From assembly GCA_028753945.1 (NCBI GenBank), contig JAPNXP010000010.1:3661042-3725041 (forward strand): a stretch of 64,000 nucleotides of DNA. The letters are read 5' to 3'. Numbering within the stretch: the stretch's first letter is position 1; every line of letters starts with the position of its first letter. The position numbers were made by a program, and so were the translations under genes. Source of the stretch: Hexactinellida sp. DTS-2022 (lineage: Eukaryota; Porifera; Hexactinellida). The notes under the pieces were generated by a model. That model was not told where the DNA came from. It was given only the letters and a program-made list of their open reading frames with translations, and made no database searches. Shown in pieces: positions 55,480 to 64,000 of this stretch.

Positions 55480-56527
55480 TAAATCAAATAATTACTTTTA
55501 GTGTCTTCTATTTTCGGCTATTTTACAAATTGGTATCCACCGGTGTTATTTGAATTCAAGATTCTTTGAAGCGTCCAAAAATTGTGTTCAATAGTAACCG
55601 GAAATTCGCATTATCCGTGTTCGTACTAATGAGGTTATATTGTATATTTCAATTTTTGAATTTAATTAGGATTTATTTAGTTTACGCTCAAAATATTTTA
55701 GGCGAGAACATTCAGGGGCTAAGGATCTTAAGAAACTATTGATGAATCTATATTATTAAAACTCGACTGTTGTTTGTTTGTCCAGGTTGCATTAAAGTGA
55801 TGGGGGAATAGAAACTGCATTTATATACGAGATAAAAACTAACTAACTAATTTTAGATTAGTTAAACATGTACGTTGCTGATTTCAAATTTCGCGTTTTT
55901 TTAATTTTAATATGAATATTATTGTTGTTTACAAAAAAGGTAACAGATTAATGAAAATTCAAAATCACCCTAGAAGTTTGCATTCACGGGTATTATAGCT
56001 AAACAAGTTAAAAGTTGGAAATGGTAGGAAGGTATCTTTTTACTAACTCTATCATCAATTGTTTAGTGAGGAGTAAGGCCGCATAGAGGCAGTTAACTTG
56101 AGGTGCGTAGCACCGATCCGTTGCAAATGCGACCGAGACCGAAGGCTCCTATTTAATAAACAACGACTTAGAAGAGTTTATAACTGCAACTATTAATAAT
56201 CGATGATCACTGGGTAACTCGAATGGCAGGGGCGTATCGAACCATTCACCTGGAGGATTTAGTCCTCAATCGGCGCAGACTTTTACATTATTTTTCGTAT
56301 AGTATAAGATTCACTATTTTCAGGAAATAGAATACACTAGGGTTTTTTAAGGCCGATCTTGGTGTAAATTTTGCACCTAAATGTTTTGGAGTTACACCAC
56401 GATGAGGTCGGCCGCAGCCGCTGCGGTGTTGAGTTACATCAAGGTCTCAACTTAAAAAAAAACCTGGTATATACAGTTTTGATTTATATTAAAACATGGA
56501 TAAGATCTTTACATGCATGTCTATATA
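55480..56527. other. unique centre of element A; possible Helitron start
   Basis: No gene. At 55749 the text A|TCTATATTATTAAAACTCG looks like a Helitron 5' tip (TC after A, TATTAAAA), but I found no convincing hairpin plus CTRR end. At about 56092-56155 a GC-richer patch GAGGTGCGTAGCACC with GCGACCGAGACCGAAGG could belong to it. A small hairpin GCCGCAGCCGCTGCGG lies near 56410. Confidence 0.3.
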
Positions 56528-56706
56528 CAGTAGAACCTCGTTAATACGAGCACCAACGGACGATATAATTTTGTTAGCTTTATCCAGAGTTCATATTAAC
56601 CGGAGTAAAACCCATTGTAGCTTGTAGGGACCTGATTATGTGGAACTGTTTGTCGTCTTATCCGCGAAATGGTATTAACCGTATTCGTACTAACGAGATT
56701 CTACTG
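56528..56706. mobile_element. Tigger/pogo-like MITE, 179 bp
   Basis: Ends CAGTAGAACCTCGTTAATAC and inverse GTACTAACGAGATTCTACTG; TA at 56526-56527 and 56707-56708. The tip is of the classic pogo/Tigger kind. Confidence 0.85.
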
Positions 56707-56867
56707 TAATATGGAAATATCCGTTGAATATAAGATAGGTATTGGTGTCGAATCTGTCGATTAAACGTAGTCGACTCGCTTTATAGAGCCACCAGTTAAT
56801 AGATTTCTCCGCTTAATCGAGGAAAAGTTTCACAAGATATTTAAGACGGAATGACATTTTGACTCAA

Positions 56868-57032
56868 ATAGAACTCGGTTAGTATGTAACCCCTCGGGAG
56901 ATAAAATTTGGGCATATTATCCAAGTGTACGAACTAACTGACTTTACATTATATTGAGATACATAAAAATTACTAATTGGTTAAATAATTAGAACTTACT
57001 AAGCCGAAGTACGTAATAACCGAGTTATACTG
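56868..57032. mobile_element. TA-type MITE, right-arm copy
   Basis: TAGAACTCGGTTAGTATG to GTAATAACCGAGTTATACTG; inverse copy of 54956-55477 without its insert. Same family as 1118-1303. Confidence 0.75.
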
Positions 57033-57730
57033 TAGTACATATATGTATACAAAAGCAAATTAAACTTTGTCAATTGAAGTTTAATCAATGTTTAATGCTG
57101 ATATTCGTAATCAGCATAAGATTTCCAGTCATTATAGGGGTCACATTACCATGTTTGGGAGGGAGGACATTCCTTGACAACGCTGGAATGTAACACATTC
57201 CATTCTCAAATATTGTTTATATCCTATCGAGTGACCCCTCTTTCTTCATCGCACAGTCATTTGAGAATAACTATGTGCATATAAACACTCTACGAGGTCA
57301 TTTAACAAGTAATCGCGAGAGCGGGCTTTTGTCCGACACTCCGAACCATTTATTAGGCCGCCATCTTGAAAATGTTAAAATTTCGAGATGCCTCCATATC
57401 CATAACTTTTTATAATATATTTATCTATGTCTGTGCCAATTTTCATGCTTGTATCAAAAATCAGAACAACTCACTCCAATATGGCTGTTATGCTGCCCCA
57501 CTAATAGAACATTTATGAGGTCTATCACTACTAGTTATTTAGATAACGATAAATCACCATTTATCAATAGCCTTCCTTTAATCCATGGTCCAGTTTCACA
57601 AAGTTGGTGCATAGGCCTTATATAACGTAGGTCACGATGTAGCCCATATAATAATTTTCAATACCTTATAATGGCTTAACATACATATAGAGTAATACTT
57701 GAGAGTGAAATTTAATTTACCATTAGATAA

Positions 57731-58070
57731 TAGTCAACTCCGCTTAATAGAGCCACCGGCATAGGCGTCGGAATTGGGCCCGCCGGCCCTTCGTACCGCC
57801 CGGCCCGAAGGCTCCGAGGTCGGCCCAATCGATTCCGGGACCGCTACATTCACCGGGCAGCCCCTTCGGGCTGTCCGGCCCATGCCGGGTGGGTCTAACG
57901 CCTATTGCCACCGGTTAATCGGTTTCTCTACTTAATCGTGTCAAAATTTCACAAGATTAATAGGACAGAATTACAGTTTGGCATACAATATTTTCGGTTG
58001 ATCGGTTTCTCCGCTTTATCGGGTCAAAACAACCTGGTCCCGAGGTGGCTCTATTAAGCGGAGTCGACTG
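57731..58070. mobile_element. TA-type MITE with GC-rich insert
   Basis: GTCAACTCCGCTTAATAGAG at the left (first bases decayed) and inverse CTATTAAGCGGAGTCGACTG at the right, then TA. Same family as 61986-62169. Interrupted by 57760-57906. Confidence 0.82.
57760..57906. mobile_element. GC-rich hAT-type MITE, 147 bp
   Basis: Starts CATAGGCGTCGGAATTGGG, ends GGGTCTAACGCCTATT; perfect 8-bp duplication GCCACCGG at 57752-57759 and 57907-57914. Tips match the 51473/52731 family. Strikingly GC-rich (GCCCGCCGGCCC) in AT-rich surroundings. Confidence 0.88.
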
Positions 58071-58072
58071 TA

Positions 58073-58340
58073 TATTAAAATTTGAAAAACTCAGGTCAAT
58101 TTTCTCTTTGAAACTCGTAGTGGTTAATAATATCACTTCAGTTAACTTTCTTAATTAAAATATGGTCATAAAAATTAATTACATTTAATCTATTAGATTA
58201 AGAGAACATCATCAAATTAGAATTGTATTCAAGATCTATATAAACCATTGTAGAATCCATCTCTTGAGTACTTGCTTAAAGGTACATCTATATTGCTGCA
58301 ACAAAACACTTTGCAAAAAATATATTGATGAAATGATAAG
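58073..58340. other. 3' flank of the ENTR1-like gene
   Basis: AT-rich, no repeats recognised. On the minus strand the sequence after the stop has AATATA/AATATATTT but no perfect AATAAA close by. Confidence 0.35.
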
Positions 58341-59231
58341 TTAATCGTTACTTTCGGATTCATATAGCTTATGCATTGATTCAATGAAGTCAGCAGTTTG
58401 CTTTAAATTTCCAACACCAAGAACCAACTGATTTAAGAAGTACTCAGCTTCTGTAGTAACTAATCGAAGTTTAGTACATGCACGCTCTGTTTGTTTTTCA
58501 AAGTATTCATGGAACTTCACGTTAGATGAAGTTTTTATATTGGTATAATCTCTTAATACTTTTTCATGCTCATTTTCTGCACTCAATGCACGCATATTAG
58601 CCTTATCAAGATTTGCCTCAACATCTTTTATAACTTTCTCTAAAGCCTTAGCTTCTTTTGAGTCCTTTTCATGCAACTTGTACAATTTTTGGGATAATGA
58701 AGCATTCTTCTTCTGTAATAATTCTACTTCCTTCAGTAATTCAAAATTAGATTTTCTTAAATTTGAGTTTTCTCTTTGGAGAGTAAATAAATCATTATCT
58801 TTTGAAGTATGGCAAGTCAAGTAATCTTCATTATCATTTATATTTCCAGTATTAAGAGATACTAAATGGGAATTATTATCACTGAAACCTAAATGAAATT
58901 TCTCAAATCTTCTAAAAGAAAATGGGTTATCACGTGAATTCGAAAGAATTCCCAGGTTTAAATCATCATTTGAGAGTTGATTTTCATCTGAAAAATGAAT
59001 GTCTTGATGGGAAATACTCTCAAAAGGTTCTTTCAAGCATTGCTCTATGCAAAAAGAATCTTGTTGTCCAGCATTTAGGCCAGTAGCTTCAGTAAATGAC
59101 TTTTCTACTTTCTTGTTATCAATAAACGACTGAAAGGAATAAGGATTTGTTGAGGGAGTCAAGCTTTCAACTATCTTTTCATTTAGAATATTGGCTTCAA
59201 ATAAATCTTGAGAGAAGAATTTATCAGACAT
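58341..59231 (-). CDS. ENTR1/SDCCAG3-like coiled-coil protein, 296 aa
   Basis: One uninterrupted frame with ATG at 59231 and TAA at 58341. Residues 1-140 are polar and probably disordered, with Phe-rich short motifs ('NPYSFQSF', 'NPFSFRRFEKF'). Residues about 145-230 form a heptad-like coiled coil ('LQRENSNLRKSNFELLKEVE', 'LEKVIKDVEANLDKANMRAL'). The C-terminus ('TTEAEYFLNQLVLGVGNLKQ', 'ADFIESMHKLYE') resembles the conserved end of endosome-associated-trafficking regulator 1, an adaptor in endosomal sorting, cytokinesis and cilium-linked traffic. The resemblance is in pattern and order, not in a diagnostic catalytic motif, so another coiled-coil protein remains possible. The lack of introns is notable in this genome: either a naturally single-exon gene or a retrocopy. 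No poly(A) tract is obvious downstream. Confidence 0.6.
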   Translation of the reverse strand: MSDKFFSQDLFEANILNEKIVESLTPSTNPYSFQSFIDNKKVEKSFTEATGLNAGQQDSFCIEQCLKEPFESISHQDIHFSDENQLSNDDLNLGILSNSRDNPFSFRRFEKFHLGFSDNNSHLVSLNTGNINDNEDYLTCHTSKDNDLFTLQRENSNLRKSNFELLKEVELLQKKNASLSQKLYKLHEKDSKEAKALEKVIKDVEANLDKANMRALSAENEHEKVLRDYTNIKTSSNVKFHEYFEKQTERACTKLRLVTTEAEYFLNQLVLGVGNLKQTADFIESMHKLYESESND

Positions 59232-60169
59232 GAATATTATTAGAATAAAGTGAATAAATGAAAATTTAATTATCCTAGAAAATTTGCAATAATAATGATT
59301 TGTAGAATGATTGGTTTACCTAACAATATAAGCATGCAATCAATAGAATATAATTATTTTTCAATTAGTAAGGGTTTATCTAAAATTCTAAATGCCTCCC
59401 AGACTTTTAGGTGCCTGCCGGACATTTGTTATGGTGCAAAGGTGCTTGCAATGCGATTCGATTTATGTGCCGGGTTAGCACTTAATTTGGTGCCTGATTT
59501 CTTTCCCTGAAATCCTGCATAACCCTGTTTGGATCCGTACAAATTTCTAATCGTTCAAATAATGCCACATCATTGAATTTTGCCGATAATGTATTATGGC
59601 TGACACCTTTAGGGACCAGTAAAATTTTTACCTCCATTATAAACTGCCGGCAAAGAAATCCTAGATAAACTCCTGGTTGTTGGCCAGTTTCTTGACAATC
59701 AAAATTATATAAGAGTTACTTAACGCCTGACACAGCCACAGAAAAAAAAACAGCTTCGAGGTTGCTGTCTAGTTCAATGGTTCAATTATGACAGAAAATT
59801 AGTTCGGCGCCTCTCTATTATCTTTTCGACAAAGGCTTCACAATAATGAAAAAATTATGTTTGCGTTTCAATACTAGTATAAATTATGTTTGCGTTTCAA
59901 TACTAGTCTTCCATGAAAGTTTGAAGTCAATTACTCTTTCGTATTGTGTAGCAGGAAAATCAAATTCAATTCGATTATTCGCCGCCAATATATTTAACCA
60001 CAAATCTGAGATTCTCAAAAGTGGTTCTAATGGCTCGCAATGGTTGATTACCCCATATACAACCCAAATAACAACAATAGGAGGCATAGTTTATCCTAGA
60101 ATGAAAATTAGAATCTGGCCTCTTTTTTTTATGGCCTTCTCGGCGACATATACTATAGCCGTATATTAA
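59232..60169. other. no gene recognised; partial HARBI1 debris possible
   Basis: Contains a 30-bp direct duplication at 59851-59880 and 59881-59909 (TTATGTTTGCGTTTCAATAC). Minus-strand frames at 59884-60220 may be the decayed C-terminal part of the Harbinger gene, but I cannot place the final catalytic Glu. Confidence 0.35.
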
Positions 60170-61899
60170 GTAGGCCATGGTCCAGATTCCATTTGGAGAT
60201 GTATTCCAGATTGCCTCCATATGAAGGCATCGTGAGCACAGTGTTTTATTGACAGGGAGTTGGACAATTTTTTACCAATTCTGATCTCTTCAAAAACGTT
60301 TTTATCGTGTTCAGCATAATCGAGAACCTAGGTAACTGTTTTTACAGTTAAAAATTCCAAGTAGAATTAGAAATATGATGCAGTGTCTATAGTTTCAATG
60401 GCTAAATATAATTGAAGAAATTTTGTGGCTAACTATTATGCATCATTTCATGCTCGTGTATCTCATTAGGTTTCGATCACAATCAGCTAATATTTTCACA
60501 GTGTTTAATTATAGTTTAAATCATCCTAAAACTGTTGAATACTCTTCATATAATTATTTGTCCTTTAGTATAATTATCATTGCAAAGTATGATTAGCTGG
60601 AAGTGTCCGAACTGCTAAATTCCATGTATTGGTATTGCGTAAACTGTCGTGTCGTCTCGTGTCGTTTTACTAGCCCTATTTTTATATAAAGTTTAACTAT
60701 ATAGCTTTGGATCTTAACCACTTTCCAGTCCCGCGCAACCGCGCGCAAACCAAAATCTACGTGTCTATCTATATACGGGGGCTTTGAAGATTTATATACG
60801 AAGATTTTACTTATTTTTTTCAAAATTTCATCAATTAGTAAACTAAATGAATAATTTAGAAGCGAGGGATTACCTTTCAACCAAGGAAACTATACGGGTT
60901 GCTGTAAATGTAATAGAAAATGCAAGGGTGATCAAATGTCAAAATTGGATCAAGAAAAACTGGTCGAATCATTGATGTTAAAAAAGCTGGTTATTTAACT
61001 GGCCTATGCTCTCGAATTACATTATCAACTTAAATAGGTCTACACCATGCATTTATTTAGAGATGCATATAAATGAATTAGCTCTAGTTTATTTGAAAAT
61101 ACTAATTTAGCAAATATTTGTGGAATTATGGGAATAAAAAAATATACTATGACGTCATAACTTAAAAATTTGAAGCCGTACTAATTTTCTGAGTCCATAA
61201 ATGGATTCACAGGTATAGATAACCCATGGGTATATAATACATTTGATAGGTCTATCTGCTCTGGAAATATCTACTTCCTGTGAATGGTCCAAATAAACCA
61301 CTGTGGTGAGTGCTACCAGGCCACTTGGCGACGATGTCGATGAATTTCAAATTACTATCGCATATGCCTGAATATTTATAGAATAGAAATTCTTCCTATT
61401 CACATTTACATCCTCATTCTGTGGTGGTGCCAAAATAGGTACATGCGTACCATCAATACACCCAATAACCTTAGGAAAGCCGTATTTTTCGTAAAGCCTT
61501 TGTTGGTGTATCAATTGGCCAGTTTGATTTGGAAATAGACGAATTCTCTAGCACAGGAGCAAAGTGCATAAGATACAGTCCGAATACATTGGGAGACTGA
61601 AGGCTGATATATCCCATGTGATGACGCTATCACTTTTTGGAATGATCCAGTAGCTAAGAATTGAAGTGCGACAGCTAATTGAGTGGAGTAAGCAATTGGA
61701 TGTGGCCGAATAGTTGATCTATGTAAGAAGATTGAAATTTTCTCTTCAAGATCGACAAAAATATGCTTTGTAACTCTGTAACCTGACAAAATTCAACATC
61801 GTTATATACATCCAACGGATTCAACCTATCCCGAAATACTCTCTGGCGTAATAGACTTTGGGAAGAATAAACCTCGAGGAGAAAAACAGAAAGTGCCAT
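60170..61899 (-). pseudogene. HARBI1/PIF-Harbinger-like transposase, split by a RAG-like element
   Basis: The minus-strand gene starts near 61899. Pieces: 'FRDRLNPLDVYNDVEF' (61899-61780), then after a shift 'STQLAVALQFLATGSFQKVI' and 'HGIYQPSVSQCIRTVS' (61730-61560), the helical lead-in of HARBI1-like proteins. 'KVIGCIDGTHVPILAPP' (about 61470-61420) carries the first catalytic Asp. After another shift 'LKFIDIVAKWPGSTH' (about 61350-61308) carries the second. The 1069-bp element 60237-61305 interrupts here; beyond it the frame continues 'DAFIWRQSGIHLQMESG' (60231-60180), so 'GSTHDAFIW' is restored when the element and one GTGAG are removed. The final Glu region is not recognisable. Several frameshifts: inactive. 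Confidence 0.85.
60237..61305 (+). mobile_element. RAG/Transib-like non-autonomous element (1.07 kb)
   Basis: Left CACAGTGTTTTATTGACAGG, right inverse AAATAAACCACTGTG; perfect 5-bp duplication GTGAG (60232-60236, 61306-61310), validated by the restored HARBI1 frame. Left motif GGGAGTTG starts at element position 19 (11-bp spacer). Right motif GGAAGTAG lies 20 bp behind the heptamer. A TGACGTCAT (about 61150) and 'GATAACCCATGGGTATATAA' block near the right end match 36265-38601. The minus frame 60593-60880 has no recognised similarity. Confidence 0.88.
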
Positions 61900-61985
61900 T
61901 TACCAGGAAATAATTTATCAAAGAAGTGTTTAATATGAACAACAAAGTACATTTTGTTTAATATGTTCTTATTGATGCATACATA

Positions 61986-62169
61986 CAGTCAACTCCGCTT
62001 AATAGAGCCACCGGTTAATCGGTTTCTCCGCTTAATCGGGTCAAATTTCACAAGATCTATAGGACAGAATTACAGTTTAGCTTACAATATTTTCGGTTAA
62101 TCGGTTTCTCCGCTTAATCGGATCATAACAACCTGGTCCCGAGGTGGTTCTATTAAGCGGAGTCGACTG
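61986..62169. mobile_element. TA-flanked MITE, 184 bp
   Basis: Ends CAGTCAACTCCGCTTAATAG and inverse CTATTAAGCGGAGTCGACTG, TA at 61984-61985 and 62170-62171. Internal GGTTAATCGGTTTCTCCGC repeated. Same family as 57731-58070; Tigger-like. Confidence 0.9.
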
Positions 62170-62171
62170 TA

Positions 62172-62400
62172 TATAAAAAATAATCACAAACTGGATTTAA
62201 CTTAAACTAAGTCTTGACTTAATTTAAATTTAATTTTAAGTTTGAGCAAAAGTTAAGTCTGAGAAAACTTAGCCAAAACTAAGTCAAGACTTAGTTTGGG
62301 CTAAGTTTAAGTTTAGTGAATAACCCCCAAGGTCGGGATTAATTCAGTTTGAAAACAAACAGGAAGTTGGAGTTATAGTGGACAATTTTGAATACCATGT
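62172..62400. other. no gene recognised
   Basis: Contains a run of ACTTAGTTT/AACTAAGTC-type short inverted repeats (about 62200-62320), otherwise nothing. Confidence 0.35.
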
Positions 62401-63087
62401 TAAGGTTGCAGTATACTTTTAAGCACTTTTTCTAAAGTTTTTTGCAGATTTGAAAGATCTTTTTTGTTTTAGATTCCCTGCTGCGAGATCTATCCAAAGA
62501 TGCAATAATATTCGACCTTGGTAACATGGAGAAAATTTAAATTTTTTATAAACACACTTTCTTGGGATACACAAGTTTTTTCCTCTTAATGATTAAGACT
62601 TGTTTCCTGTTTTATTACATAGAGAAGCTTCTAATATATCATGTGAATGTACAACTTCTTTTTGATTACTTATGAGTCCAATTTTTCATCAATAACAGTC
62701 GACATCACTTTTTTTATCATTAGGAAATATAATATAATTAGAAAGAAAAGTCACAAATGAAATTCGCTACATAGACAAGATAGAACTAATTGAGAGCTGT
62801 CCAAAACCGTTGAGATTTTGTTTCTAGGTTGTATATGAAGGCAAAATGTGTTTCCCAAATTGACAAAAGTTGCGGCTGGAGATGGCGGTGTCAGAAAAAA
62901 ATGAGCCCCTACAGGAGTGGCTTAGGTGGAGGTCACAAAAAAGTCGGTATTATTAAAAGTTTTCTATATTTTTCTACAAAGTTTGGAATAGAGATGCGGC
63001 ATAGGCTGTTCTATCCAGAAATGAAATAAAACCTATAAGTGGCAAAATACCCGAAATTGGTAAATTTAAAGGTATACTGCAACCTTA
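62401..63087 (+). mobile_element. short TIR element, possibly Merlin/IS1595-like
   Basis: 22-bp inverted ends TAAGGTTGCAGTATACTTTT and inverse (63066-63087) with one mismatch. Inside, 62835-62960 reads 'VSQIDKSCGWRWRCQKKMSP', reminiscent of the WRC zinc-ribbon-like N-terminus of ISXO2/IS1595 (Merlin) transposases ('DGxxWRC..KC...S.R.GS'). The core with catalytic residues is absent. No clear target duplication. Classification is tentative. Confidence 0.45.
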
Positions 63088-63447
63088 ATCCCCTACTTGC
63101 TCCGGAACAAATTTCGTCTATGAAAGCCCTACTAAAGAGATGGAAGACTGTTTGGATAAATCCCAAGAGCCCTCGGGTAATTAAAACCGCAGAGCATTGT
63201 ATAATATTGATCGATGAACGCTCAACACGGCATAGAGCCATAGACCTATCCGTATAGCACCATTCCTCGACAAATTGACGAAATGTTAGAAAATTATCTC
63301 TATCTGTATTTTGCTAATTCTGAGTTAAATTAATCCATAAAAGTGTGTAAGTGTAATTAAATTGTTCATTTTGAGTTAGCTACGTAGCATTACTGTTGTA
63401 GTTTTTGACAAGGAAAATGCATTAGGAAAAAACGGCTAAGTTATATT
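63088..63447. other. no gene recognised
   Basis: The open frames on both strands at 63011-63257 overlap antisense and show no recognisable motif, although the text 'LLKRWKTVWINPKSPRVIK' is protein-like. It could be a fragment of an unknown gene; I make no call. Confidence 0.3.
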
Positions 63448-63448
63448 T

Positions 63449-63741
63449 AGGGCTGAAACGAATGTACCGAATATTCGTTCATATTAGATTGAAATGGTTA
63501 TTCGTAGACTACTTATGGAAAACAACATGACTTTGTTTAGCTTGGAGTAATCATAAATATAAATTCCTACCTAAACTAGCTGATTATTAGCTAATTTGTG
63601 TCTAATACACTTTGTAACTATTCATATTAAACCATTGTAACATTAACAAGAACCTATTTATTTAATGTATTTGTGTCTTGAAAATGATTTAATGCTTAGT
63701 CATCCAAACGATCGAATATTCGAATATTCGTTTCAGCCCTA
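63449..63741. mobile_element. hAT-type MITE, 293 bp
   Basis: Ends AGGGCTGAAACGAATGTACC and inverse CGAATATTCGTTTCAGCCCT with palindromic CGAATATTCG tips. Flanks GTTATATT / GTTCTAAT agree at six of eight positions. Older copy at 21917-22252. Confidence 0.7.
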
Positions 63742-63794
63742 GTTCTAATCTCAAATTATCAAAAAAAATTGACATTATTTATTTGAAATTACTT

Positions 63795-63953
63795 ATATAG
63801 AGCTCAGCTCTAGTAGAGTTCAGTTTTTCACTATGTGTATTCAGGCACTGAGAAAGGTAAGCTTCTCCAAGCTTTGAAATTGACCTTTAGAAAGTAAGCC
63901 AGGGCTTTTAGTATGGGAAAAAATCTGAACTCTACAAAACTCAGCTCTATATA
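63795..63953. mobile_element. small TIR element, ~160 bp
   Basis: TATATAGAGCTCAGCTCTAG then AGAGTTCAG, and inverse CTGAACTCTACAAAACTCAG then CTCTATATA. Roughly 30-bp inverted repeats, no clear target duplication. Confidence 0.65.
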
Positions 63954-64000
63954 AGGATTCTCTATTTATTTAACGTCAATGCCATAGGAGTATTTATATT

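Larger units (their letters stand above)
53204..57636. mobile_element. large palindromic P-type element A (4.4 kb)
   Basis: Ends CGTGACCTACGTTATATAAG and its inverse; perfect 7-bp duplication ATGTAGC at 53197-53203 and 57637-57643. The terminal inverted repeat is about 130 bp (53204-53338, 57503-57636). Inside follow further inverted arms (54150-55030 and 56930-57500) starting GTGGGGCAGCATA, so the element is one big palindrome with inserts in the left arm and a unique centre. The tip (CCTACGTTATATAAGGCCTA, then GGACCATGG) resembles the P-element tip at 15988; P-superfamily membership is inferred. No transposase. Confidence 0.75.

Noticed and set aside
55749-56200. Helitron call
   Set aside because: Only a 5' tip-like TCTATATTATTAAAA was found. 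No 3' hairpin with CTRR could be identified, so it is mentioned only as a possibility.

Overview
This is a visibly AT-rich stretch of animal (metazoan, probably invertebrate) nuclear DNA. Evidence: spliced genes with GT-AG introns, a ciliary-type adenylate kinase gene (AK7-like), an ENTR1-like coiled-coil gene, THAP-domain P-element transposases, and very dense DNA transposons. I cannot name the species. No rRNA, tRNA, CRISPR array or bacterial operon was recognised.

Host genes are few. The last two recognisable exons of an adenylate kinase 7 gene lie at 3181-3551 and 23436-23974 (+), separated by a 19.9 kb intron full of transposons. A 296-residue ENTR1/SDCCAG3-like open reading frame lies at 58341-59231 (-). 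An unrecognised exon-like frame lies at 2134-2625 (-). Nearly everything else is mobile DNA.

Layout. 0-3 kb: small repeats and two MITEs. 3-24 kb: the AK7 intron with an almost intact 4.4 kb P element (5324-9745), hAT-type MITEs, and a second, decayed P element (15988-19691) inserted inside a FLYWCH/MULE transposase gene. 25-30 kb: a hAT (TTF zinc finger) remnant, a minisatellite-armed element, and a broken RAG1/Transib-like transposase. 30-35 kb: a MULE inside a repeat-rich composite, then a Tigger/pogo remnant. 35.6-38.8 kb: a foldback element holding a second RAG1-like element. 38.8-50 kb: an array of ~0.84 kb satellite units, one of which holds a stack of elements nested seven layers deep, including a ZBED-like hAT. 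50-53 kb: a RAG-like non-autonomous element and GC-rich hAT MITEs. 53-57.6 kb: a large palindromic element. 58-64 kb: the ENTR1-like gene, a HARBI1-like remnant split by a third RAG-like element, and TA-flanked MITEs.

The most interesting system is a family of RAG1/Transib-like elements (27044, 36265-38601, 50241-51404, 60237-61305). The three complete copies are flanked by perfect 5-bp target duplications. All ends begin with CACAGTG, identical to the consensus heptamer of V(D)J recombination signals. A second shared motif (GGAARTAG-like) sits 11 bp behind the heptamer at the left ends but 20-21 bp behind it at the right ends, an asymmetry resembling 12/23 recombination signals. The two transposase-bearing copies encode decayed proteins with RAG1-core-like motifs. 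A second theme is that P-superfamily elements here, including palindromic non-autonomous ones, appear to make 7-bp rather than 8-bp target duplications.
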